From assembly GCF_965215655.1 (NCBI RefSeq), contig NZ_OZ244111.1:4030001-4094000 (forward strand): a stretch of DNA of 64,000 nt. The letters are read 5' to 3'. Origin of the DNA: Nioella sp965215655 (GTDB taxonomy: Bacteria > Pseudomonadota > Alphaproteobacteria > Rhodobacterales > Rhodobacteraceae). Of this stretch, positions 15,981 through 22,947 are shown one piece after another. Under the pieces are notes generated by a model. It was not told the origin of the DNA. It made no database searches and was given only the letters and a program-made list of their open reading frames with translations. Numbering within the stretch: position 1 is the first letter of the stretch; each line of letters begins with the position of its first letter. The position numbers and the translations under genes were made by a program.

Positions 15981-18437
15981 GCTGTCCACGTCGGTGGTGG
16001 AACTGACCCCATTCACGGTCACCGTTGCGACCGCCGATGACGTGCCGCCGTTGCCATCCGTCACTTCGTAGAGCACCTCAACGGTCGCGGACTGGCCGGT
16101 GGCGAGGTGCTGATAGGCCGTGCCCGGATCATAGGTGATCGAACTACCATCCGCCGCGATGCTGACCGTGCCGAGCCCCGATTGGATACTCGCCGATCCG
16201 ACGGTCAGGGTGTCGGTCGTGTCCGGGTCGGTGTCATTGGCCAGCACGTCTATCAGAACCGCGTTGTCTTCGTCGGTGGTGGCGGTGTCGGCGACTGCCG
16301 TGGGCTGGTCATTGGCGCCCGTCACGGTCACCGTTGCGACCGCCGACGAGGTGCCGCCGTTGCCATCCGTCACCTCGTAGAGCACCTCAACGGTCGCGGA
16401 CTGGCCGGTGGCGAGGTATTGATAGGCCGTGCCCGGATCATAGGTGATGGACCTGTCATCCGCCGCGATGCTGACCGTGCCGAGCCCGGATTGGATGCTG
16501 GCCGATCCGACGGTCAGGGTGTCGGTCGTGTCCGGGTCGGTGTCATTGGCCAGCACGTCGATCAGAACCGCGTTGTCTTCGTCGGTCGTTGCGGTGTCGG
16601 CGACTGCCGTGGGAGAGGTATTGATCCCCACCAGCCGCCCTTGAAGAACCGACGCATCGGTGATGCCGATCAGCGTCAGCGTGTCGCCGCCACCGAAATT
16701 GAAGAAGAGGTTGCCGTTCTGGACCTGAGCAATCGCAAGCAGTTGCGCCTGACCCCAGAACCACATGGTGGACATGTCGAGCAGATCGCCGTTGAAATCC
16801 TCGATCACATCGGCACCGCCGGTATATATGAACGTATCTATGCCCGACCCGCCATTCAGCGTGTCATTGCCGCCCCGTCCTGAAAGCGTGTCATTGCCCG
16901 CACCGGAGTCCAGACGATTGTTGTTGCCGTCTCCCCGCAGCTGATCCGCACCATTCCCCGAGATCAGGTTTTCGATGCTGAACAGCTGGTCATTGCCGAA
17001 ATCGCCGGTGTTCTGCGAACCGCTGATGGCCAGATCGACCGTGGCGGACAGGGCAAAACTGGAATAGACCGCCGTGTCGGTGTCGCCGCCGCCAACCAGG
17101 GTATCGTCGCCTTCACCCCCTTCCAGAGTGTCGTCGCCGTTTTCCCCGAAAATCTGATCGCCGCCATCCCGGCCGATAAGCAGATTATCGAAATCATTGC
17201 CAATCAGCGTGTCGTTGTAGAAGCTGCCTTCGACGTTCTCCACATTGGAGATTGTGTCTGTGCCCTGGGAAGTTCCCTGCCCAACGCTGAAGCGTAAATC
17301 GACCAGCACAGCGTCGTCAGAGGAGGCATAAATGACGATATCTGTCCCGTCGCCGCCATCTATGTCGTCATTGCCGGTACCGCCATGCAGCCTGTCGTCG
17401 TCATTGCCGCCGCGCAGGGTGTCGTTGCCGCCCCAGCCCAACAGAACGTCGTTGCCGTCCCCGCCGCGCAGCACGTTGTTGCCATTCGCGCCGACGAGAA
17501 CGTCGTTGCCGCTGTAGCCGTCAAACACATCCGGCAGGTCCTGGTCGGGGTCGTCGGGGTCGCGTTCCAGGTAATCGTTGACGCCGTTGGCGCCCTCGAA
17601 CCATTCCCCGCTGGTTAGCTCTTCTAGATGGGAGACCAGCTCCTCAAGCTGGTTGCCACCAGAGCGGTCATAGTCAATGTCGACCACCGGGTCGATCGCC
17701 GGTGCAACCTGATCCTCCAAACCATACTGTTCGACAAAAGCCAGAAATCCAGCGGTGTCGACAATGTCGCCAACCTCTGGAACGATATCTAGAACGCTTC
17801 CAACACCCCCGACACTGATGCCAGTGATCGGCTCATGTACAAATTGAAGCAGTGTATTACTTGACTGCTGATCCGGAACCGTGGTGCCTGTCCGGAATTC
17901 CAGCGTAATCGTCCACGGCTGAGAACCTTCTACTTCTACAATGACGATCTCGATTCCCTGTTCCAACTCGTCGCGAAGCGGAGCCGGAATCGAATGAAGA
18001 TCCGCGATCGTGCGCAGCAATTCGGATTCCAGCTCAGCCGAGTGGGCGCCGTCCTGAAAGATCTCCATCACTTGCAAACGCAGACCCGTCGCCGCGATCA
18101 TCATCGGGGCCATAATCACCCGTTCCACCGCGGTTAAGCTCGTAAAGGACGCAACTTGCGCCAGCGCTAAACTGGAATACGTTATGGCATCATCGCGATT
18201 GCCCTGCTCTAATTGCGACTGCGCCACTTGCATGTTCGCAACCATAGTGGAAAGATGCGTGTCTATCGCTTCCTGCCGCACCTCTTCAAGACTGTCCGCC
18301 AGGGCGAGAGTGGCGTTCAGAAGTTCAGTCAATCGGTTGTTTACTGTATCAAGTGGGTCTCCGCTAGCGAGGCCGTCATAGATCTGATAGGCGTCCCAGG
18401 CTATACCCATAGCGTCCCACGGTTTAATACTTGGCAT
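15096..18437 (-). CDS. Large RTX protein with tandem cadherin-like repeats and C-terminal propeller
   Basis: A 1113-aa predicted secreted Ca2+-binding protein. Residues 1-300 are helical then mixed, not recognised, and without signal peptide. About 305-545 hold several blocks of RTX nonapeptides (GGDGNDVLLGWGGNDTLRGG, GENGDDTLEGGEGDDTLVGG, GAGNDTLSGRGGNDTLNGG). Residues 609-814 are two nearly identical 103-aa cadherin/VCBS-like domains (AVADTATTDEDNAVLIDVL, TVEVLYEVTDGNGGTS). Residues 820-1113 are the shared six-repeat propeller. RTX repeats without a signal peptide imply type I secretion, but no ABC transporter or fusion protein is nearby. A GGGGGAAG ribosome site lies 5 nt before the ATG. 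It could be an adhesin or matrix protein; no enzymatic domain was recognised. Confidence 0.85.
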   Translation of the reverse strand: MPSIKPWDAMGIAWDAYQIYDGLASGDPLDTVNNRLTELLNATLALADSLEEVRQEAIDTHLSTMVANMQVAQSQLEQGNRDDAITYSSLALAQVASFTSLTAVERVIMAPMMIAATGLRLQVMEIFQDGAHSAELESELLRTIADLHSIPAPLRDELEQGIEIVIVEVEGSQPWTITLEFRTGTTVPDQQSSNTLLQFVHEPITGISVGGVGSVLDIVPEVGDIVDTAGFLAFVEQYGLEDQVAPAIDPVVDIDYDRSGGNQLEELVSHLEELTSGEWFEGANGVNDYLERDPDDPDQDLPDVFDGYSGNDVLVGANGNNVLRGGDGNDVLLGWGGNDTLRGGNDDDRLHGGTGNDDIDGGDGTDIVIYASSDDAVLVDLRFSVGQGTSQGTDTISNVENVEGSFYNDTLIGNDFDNLLIGRDGGDQIFGENGDDTLEGGEGDDTLVGGGDTDTAVYSSFALSATVDLAISGSQNTGDFGNDQLFSIENLISGNGADQLRGDGNNNRLDSGAGNDTLSGRGGNDTLNGGSGIDTFIYTGGADVIEDFNGDLLDMSTMWFWGQAQLLAIAQVQNGNLFFNFGGGDTLTLIGITDASVLQGRLVGINTSPTAVADTATTDEDNAVLIDVLANDTDPDTTDTLTVGSASIQSGLGTVSIAADDRSITYDPGTAYQYLATGQSATVEVLYEVTDGNGGTSSAVATVTVTGANDQPTAVADTATTDEDNAVLIDVLANDTDPDTTDTLTVGSASIQSGLGTVSIAADGSSITYDPGTAYQHLATGQSATVEVLYEVTDGNGGTSSAVATVTVNGVSSTTDVDSDLTGDGTSDILWRNGTTGQYGMFDMAGGTPTWSVLGGESTAWQIGGLGDFDGDGTDDILWRNDTSGGIGFSAMGTGSPVWNALGTASAAWQIMGVGDFNGDGTDDILWQNSNNGGVGMFAMSGGSASWQTIGGSSAPWEIVATGDITGDGIDDIIWRNATTGQVGQFEMSSAGTPTWSVVANVSNDWRLVGTGDLDGDGTDDLLWRHESSGAVGYYSMGSGTPTWQGLGQASFDWDIVGVGDYNGDGTDDILWRNVNTGTVGMYDMDGGPSWQTIGQAGFVWDVEGQFVDEFVF
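15996..16613 (-). repeat. Tandem 309-bp duplication encoding two cadherin-like domains
   Basis: Two head-to-tail units with a period of 309 bp (about 16305-16613 and 15996-16304), each encoding 103 residues beginning PTAVADTATTDEDN. The units differ at only a handful of positions, such as ADDRS against ADGSS and YQYLA against YQHLA, so the duplication is recent or kept homogeneous. Confidence 0.92.
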
Positions 18438-18918
18438 CGTTTCTTCCCCCGGTGTGCCGCCGTCACACCCTCAAACGCAAATCACCAGAACCGCAGGCAG
18501 CGTTTCAAAATGACGTCAGAGCACCTCTGCGCCTCGAAAATTCTGACATCCTGGGCAAATCAACCGGTCGCGAGCCGTGCGAGTAATCGGGTAAGATGGC
18601 CAAAACCCCTAAGTAACTTATAGGTTTTTTCACTTAACCTGCAAAGAAAACATTTTCGGTGGCGGATCACGCGCGTCCACGCGACGGGCGAGCCCCACCA
18701 AGACCGCTGCACGACGCATGGACCAATGAGGCTGGACCGGCCTCATTGCTTGGTGCGTTGGTCTGTAGGGGCAGCGGTTTGATCGGGACTATCTTGGAGG
18801 TGGCTTGACCGGACCGTTCCGAGTGCTGGCAGGACGGCGTCCCCACCTGGCCAGCGGACGGAAACGCCTTTGAAGGCAGCGGGAGGAGGCAAGCAATTGC
18901 GTCCTCGCCACGCCCCCC
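18438..18918. other. Intergenic region between the two RTX genes, with two hairpins
   Basis: 481 bases with no supported gene. Two structures stand out: an imperfect inverted repeat at 18602-18630 with outer arms aaaacc/ggtttt and inner arms taag/ctta, A- and T-flanked, which could terminate in either direction; and a perfect 9-bp inverted repeat caatgaggc/gcctcattg at 18724-18748 with a 7-nt loop and no T tract. The promoter of the 1113-aa gene should lie in the part nearest 18438 but no clear -35/-10 pair was seen. Confidence 0.5.
18602..18630. terminator. Possible bidirectional terminator between the RTX genes
   Basis: Inverted repeat with outer arms aaaacc and ggtttt, inner arms taag/ctta and 2-nt internal bulges, followed by a T run on the plus strand and, by symmetry, on the minus strand. 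It lies about 290 bases past the 580-aa gene stop, so its link to that gene is uncertain. Confidence 0.4.
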
Positions 18919-19803
18919 TCAGAACACGAACTCGTCCACGAACTGCCCCTCGACGTCCCAAGCCAGTGCGGCCTGGCCGATGGTCTGCCAGCTTGGCCCG
19001 CCATCCATGTCGTACATGCCGACCGTGCCGGTATTGACGTTCCGCCACAGGATGTCGTCCGTTCCGTCGCCATTGTAGTCGCCCACGCCCACGATATCCC
19101 AATCGAAACTGGCTTGCCCGAGGCCCTGCCAGACCGGCGAACCGGAACCCATGGCGTAGTAACCCACGGCGCCCGAGCTTTCATGCCGCCACAGCAGGTC
19201 ATCCGTGCCGTCGCCATCGAGATCGCCGGTCCCCACCAGCCGCCAGTCGTTGGAGACATTGGCCACCACGCTCCAGGTCGGGGTGCCCGCCGAGGACATC
19301 TCGAACTGGCCCACCTGGCCGGTCGTCGCGTTCCGCCAGATGATGTCGTCGATCCCGTCACCGGTGATGTCTCCCGTGGCCACGATCTCCCACGGGGCCG
19401 AGGAGCCGCCGATCGTCTGCCAGCTGGCGGACCCACCCGACATGGCGAACATGCCCACGCCGCCATTGCTGCTGTTCTGCCAGAGAATATCGTCGGTGCC
19501 GTCGCCGTTGAAATCGCCGACGCCCATGATCTGCCAGGCCGCGCTGGCCGTCCCGAGCGCGTTCCAGACCGGGCTGCCGCTGCCCATGGCGGAAAAGCCG
19601 ATGCCGCCGGAGGTATCGTTGCGCCAGAGGATATCGTCGGTTCCATCCCCGTCGAAATCGCCGAGCCCGCCGATCTGCCAGGCGGTGCTCTCGCCCCCCA
19701 GAACGCTCCAGGTCGGCGTGCCACCCGCCATGTCGAACATGCCGTACTGGCCCGTCGTGCCGTTGCGCCAGAGAATGTCGGAAGTGCCATCGCCGGTCAC
19801 ATC
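18919..19803 (-). repeat. 885-bp propeller module, copy 3
   Basis: The 3' block of the 580-aa RTX gene, again exactly 885 bp. It differs from copy 2 by a few residues (NSSNGGVG for NSNNGGVG, SAMGSGSPVW for SAMGTGSPVW) and shares YYAMGSGSPVW and AALAWDVEG with copy 1, giving a mosaic pattern that suggests gene conversion. Confidence 0.95.
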
Positions 19804-20661
19804 GCTTTCGGGGTCATGCTGGTTTGCGACCTCGATGCGCCCGTCCAGTGCAGAAACATCCGTGATACCGTTCAGCGTCAGCGTGTTGCCACCTCCGAAA
19901 TCCAGAACAAGATTGCCGCTGACCACACTGGCCGCTGACAGCACCGAGGCCAAATTGCCGCTCAGGATTGGCGAGTCGATCTTCAGGAAATCGCCGGAGA
20001 AATCCTCGATCACATCCGCGCCGCCGGAATAGAGGAACGTATCCTCCCCTGCGCCGCCATTGAGCGTGTCGTTGCCGGACCCGCCATTGAGCGTGTCATT
20101 GCCGCCGTTTCCGTCAAGATCATCCGCGCCGCTGCCGCCATCGAACGCTTCGCCATCCGAGGTTCCGACGAAGGAATCATTCTGTGACACCGATGCCCCG
20201 GAAATGGCTGTCGGGTCGATCGCCTGGCCGGGCGCATATGGGGCTGGCGCGGTTTGGGCCGGTGTGGTTGGATTTATGGACGCAAAAAGGGCGTCGAACT
20301 CCGCCTGGTTGGTGGGAGCCGGTGCGCTGCCTTCCAGCAAGAAAACATAGTCGATATCCGTGCTGCTATCGAAGTGAGACAGGACAGTCACCGGCCCGGT
20401 GCTGAGATTGAGCTGATAGATATAGGTCTCGTCTTCGTCAGCCACGGGAATGGGAACGCCGCTGTTGAGAGAAAACTGGCTCGTGAAGGCCCCGTAGGAG
20501 CTCACGACATCCACTTCCGTGATGCCGAACAGATTTGTGACACCCTCCGGGACATCGGAATAAGACAGTGTGGCCCCTTCGGAAATCGTGAGTGTCAAGG
20601 ATGCCGAGCCGACATAGGTTGTGGAATTGATGGCGAAACCCTGAAGAGTGACTGTCGACAT
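18919..20661 (-). CDS. RTX protein with C-terminal propeller
   Basis: A 580-aa predicted secreted protein. The N-terminal 150 residues (MSTVTLQGFAINSTTYVGSA) are beta-rich and unassigned, with no signal peptide. A compact RTX block (about 165-215) reads GSGADDLDGNGGNDTLNGG and GSGNDTLNGGAGEDTFLY, followed by the RTX-adjacent segment GGADVIEDFSGDFL and LDFGGGNTLTLNGITDVSAL, also present in the 1113-aa neighbour. Residues 287-580 are the shared six-repeat propeller. A GGAG ribosome site lies 7 nt before the ATG. Its upstream region holds a 14-bp palindrome. Type I secretion is inferred; partner transporter not in the window. Confidence 0.84.
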   Translation of the reverse strand: MSTVTLQGFAINSTTYVGSASLTLTISEGATLSYSDVPEGVTNLFGITEVDVVSSYGAFTSQFSLNSGVPIPVADEDETYIYQLNLSTGPVTVLSHFDSSTDIDYVFLLEGSAPAPTNQAEFDALFASINPTTPAQTAPAPYAPGQAIDPTAISGASVSQNDSFVGTSDGEAFDGGSGADDLDGNGGNDTLNGGSGNDTLNGGAGEDTFLYSGGADVIEDFSGDFLKIDSPILSGNLASVLSAASVVSGNLVLDFGGGNTLTLNGITDVSALDGRIEVANQHDPESDVTGDGTSDILWRNGTTGQYGMFDMAGGTPTWSVLGGESTAWQIGGLGDFDGDGTDDILWRNDTSGGIGFSAMGSGSPVWNALGTASAAWQIMGVGDFNGDGTDDILWQNSSNGGVGMFAMSGGSASWQTIGGSSAPWEIVATGDITGDGIDDIIWRNATTGQVGQFEMSSAGTPTWSVVANVSNDWRLVGTGDLDGDGTDDLLWRHESSGAVGYYAMGSGSPVWQGLGQASFDWDIVGVGDYNGDGTDDILWRNVNTGTVGMYDMDGGPSWQTIGQAALAWDVEGQFVDEFVF

Positions 20662-20753
20662 TGAAATGCTCCAAATACTGGCCGTTCTATTGCCTCTGGA
20701 CAGGATGAGGCCTTGTGCGAAATGTAGGGAAAATTGACTTCATGTCGAGTCTA

Positions 20754-20778
20754 TTAACTATTGTTAACCAATTGGTTA
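20754..20778. promoter_or_regulatory. TTAA boxes and a 14-bp palindrome upstream of the 580-aa RTX gene
   Basis: TTAA occurs at 20754 and 20764 (6-nt spacing), and taaccaattggtta at 20765-20778 is a perfect palindrome. The site is about 100 bases before the RTX start codon, where an operator would be expected. The spacing is one short of the CtrA consensus (N7), so the binding protein is unknown. Confidence 0.4.
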
Positions 20779-20898
20779 CAATCTGTTAGCAGAATGCCGG
20801 AATGGGCGCGATCTTCCGCTTTCCAGCTTCCAAAGCGCTCCGATCAACAGGTCGGTCACTGAAAATGAACCGCTGAAAAGCGCCAAGAGGCGCAGCAA

Positions 20899-21771
20899 TC
20901 ACGCGAAATCGCTGTCGGCATAGCCCTGCAGATAAAGCAGCGCCGTCAAGTCGCCGTGGTTCACGCGGATATCGCACTCCGCCTGCACGGACGGCTTCGC
21001 ATGCAGCGCCACACCGGTGCCCGCCAGCCCCAGCATGCCGAGGTCATTGGCCCCATCGCCCACGGCGATCACGTCGGCGGGGGTGATGCCGATGCGGGTG
21101 GTGATGTCGTGCAGCGCCTGAACCTTGGCATCGCGCCCGAGGATCGGGCGGGCCACCTCCCCCGTCAGCTGGCCCGCCTCGGTCAGCAGCGTGTTGGCGC
21201 GGTTTTCGTCGAAGCCCAGATCGGCGGCGACCTGCGCGGTGAAGGCGGAAAAGCCGCCCGAGACCAGAGCGGCGTGGGCACCGTGGGTCTTCATCGTTGC
21301 CAGCAGCGCCTTGCCGCCGGGCATATGGGTGATGCGCGTTTCCAACACCTGGGTAATGACGGATTCGGGCAGGCCCTTCAGCAGACCGACGCGTTCGATG
21401 AGCGCGCCTTCGAAATCCAGCTCACCGTTCATGGCGCGCGCGGTGATGTCCTTCACGCGTTCCCCGACGCCCGCTTCATCGGCCAGTTCGTCGATGCATT
21501 CCTGCTGGATCATGGTGCTGTCCATGTCCGCGAGCAGCATCTTCTTGCGGCGGCCCTCTTCGAGCTGAACGACCAGGTCCACACCCTCGGCTTGCAGGCT
21601 CTCCCACACGTGCCAACGGTTCGACGGGATCTCGGCCAGGGCGAACTCGGCCGCCACATCCGGCGAGAGCCAAAGCGCGTCACCCCCGCCCCAGGCATTG
21701 CGGAGCGATTCGACCAGCGCGCCCTCCAGCCTGGGGGTTGCGGGATTGGTCAGAAGCGTGGCGATGTACAT
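20899..21771 (-). CDS. serB: Phosphoserine phosphatase
   Basis: Final step of serine synthesis: O-phosphoserine to serine and phosphate. 290 aa, HAD superfamily. Motif I is LLADMDSTMIQQECIDEL (nucleophile Asp plus DxDST), motif II is LVSGGFSAF, and motif III/IV is VIAVGDGANDLGMLGLAGTGVA, all as in SerB. The N-terminal 75 residues fit the SerB-specific regulatory part. It is transcribed away from serC-serA, with a cytochrome c gene between, so all three serine enzymes cluster but in two units. Identification is secure. Confidence 0.95.
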   Translation of the reverse strand: MYIATLLTNPATPRLEGALVESLRNAWGGGDALWLSPDVAAEFALAEIPSNRWHVWESLQAEGVDLVVQLEEGRRKKMLLADMDSTMIQQECIDELADEAGVGERVKDITARAMNGELDFEGALIERVGLLKGLPESVITQVLETRITHMPGGKALLATMKTHGAHAALVSGGFSAFTAQVAADLGFDENRANTLLTEAGQLTGEVARPILGRDAKVQALHDITTRIGITPADVIAVGDGANDLGMLGLAGTGVALHAKPSVQAECDIRVNHGDLTALLYLQGYADSDFA

Positions 21772-21836
21772 GGGCGGTCCCCCGTGGCCTGCGGTTGGAC
21801 CGCATAAACCACGGGGGAGCGGGGATTTGAAGGGGC

Positions 21837-22685
21837 TCAGCCTGCGTCAGGAAGCGGCGGCAGGCTGCGCAGGTAGAGGATAATGGCGGCGAGGTCTTCG
21901 TCCGTCATGTTCGCGAGGAAGCCATAGGGCATCGGCGGGAACATGGGCGAGCCGTCGGGGCGCGTTCCTTGGGTTATCATCGCGGCGATGTCTTCGTCGC
22001 TGTAGCCCGCCAGCCCGTCTTCATGGCTGGTGAGGTTGGAGGCGACGGAGGTGCCCCAGGGCCCGTGGAATTCGAACCCGCCGCGACCAAGGTCAGTCTC
22101 GACCATCGGCCCCATGGGACCCAGCGGGGTATGGCATTCCATGCAGTGGGCAATCGGCCCCGCAAGGTATTCGCCATATTCCACCGTCACGCCTGCGGGG
22201 ATGTCGGCCACGCTATCGACCGGTGGGCCATAGGCGGGCGGCAGGGGGATGTTGTAGGCGGATTGGCCGGGGTCATGGTCAACGGCTGGCACCGTACGCA
22301 GATAGGCCACGATGGCGGCAAGGTCGGTGTCGCTGAGGCCCCGGTAGAAGGTGAAGGGCATGGGCGGGCCGATGATGGACCCATCGGGGCGGATGCCCTC
22401 TCGGATCGCGCGGGCGAGCTCCGCGTCGCTCCACTGGCCCGAGGGTCCTGCCGGGGTGATATTGGGAGCAATGGCGGTGAACATGTCATTGGCTTCGACC
22501 AGCCGGCCGCCGAGTTCCTGCCCTTCGATAAATCCGGTTGGCCCCATGGGCGAATGGCAGTTGCCGCAGCCTGCCGGGCCAGTGACGAGATACGCGCCGC
22601 GCGCAACCAGATCATCCTGGTCGGCGATGGCCGGTGAAGACAACAGAACAGCCGCGACAATGGTCGCGCGGGTCAGTCGTGTCAT
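21837..22685 (-). CDS. Periplasmic diheme c-type cytochrome
   Basis: A 282-aa exported electron carrier with two heme-binding domains. The signal peptide MTRLTRATIVAAVLLSSPAIA is followed by heme sites CGNCH (about residues 40-44) and CMECH (about 181-185); distal Met ligands are plausible in PPMPFTFYRGLSD and PPMPYGFLANMTD. The duplicated layout resembles the cytochrome subunits of membrane alcohol or aldehyde dehydrogenases, but no dehydrogenase is adjacent. AGGAGG lies 7 nt before the ATG. It sits between serB and serC, on the serB strand and divergent from serC. Electron donor and acceptor are unknown. Confidence 0.88.
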   Translation of the reverse strand: MTRLTRATIVAAVLLSSPAIADQDDLVARGAYLVTGPAGCGNCHSPMGPTGFIEGQELGGRLVEANDMFTAIAPNITPAGPSGQWSDAELARAIREGIRPDGSIIGPPMPFTFYRGLSDTDLAAIVAYLRTVPAVDHDPGQSAYNIPLPPAYGPPVDSVADIPAGVTVEYGEYLAGPIAHCMECHTPLGPMGPMVETDLGRGGFEFHGPWGTSVASNLTSHEDGLAGYSDEDIAAMITQGTRPDGSPMFPPMPYGFLANMTDEDLAAIILYLRSLPPLPDAG

Positions 22686-22879
22686 TGAGTGTCCTCCTGT
22701 TGGTCGGTCCCCTTATGGCGTGGGGCCGAACCGCAACTTTAGCACGAATTCCCGGAGCGGAAGTAGAATCCTGCCCCCTGGGGTTGTTTTTCCTGGGTTT
22801 CCGATGGTGAACGTGACGGACGCAGAATTTTCCCGAAGCGACAGTTTTGACGAATTTTCCGACTTGTGCACCCCCGCGG

Positions 22880-22935
22880 CTGGCCGTAAATCCGTCGGTG
22901 GGACACCCCTCCCCAACGAGGGGCGTATATCTGGA
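22880..22935 (+). promoter_or_regulatory. Candidate structured leader of serC (serC-leader-like)
   Basis: The 60 bases before serC contain a strong hairpin, cccctc (22906-22911) / gagggg (22918-22923), preceded by ccgtcggtgggacac and followed by a spacer and the ribosome site. A conserved serC leader RNA is known upstream of serC in Alphaproteobacteria; position and shape fit, but the consensus could not be checked, so the match is an inference. Confidence 0.4.
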
Positions 22936-22947
22936 AGGATACCAGCA

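Noticed and set aside
18724..18748. Nine-bp inverted repeat as a rho-independent terminator of the 580-aa RTX gene
   Set aside because: No T tract follows on either strand and it lies 170 bases past the stop; kept only as a structural note.
15096..19803. The GC-rich repeats in the two RTX genes as a CRISPR array
   Set aside because: The repeats are in-frame protein repeats (RTX nonapeptides, 103-aa and 48-aa domains) with no unique spacers and no cas genes.
8482..19803. The three 885-bp blocks as insertion sequences
   Set aside because: No transposase, terminal inverted repeats or target duplication; each block is the in-frame 3' end of a different gene.
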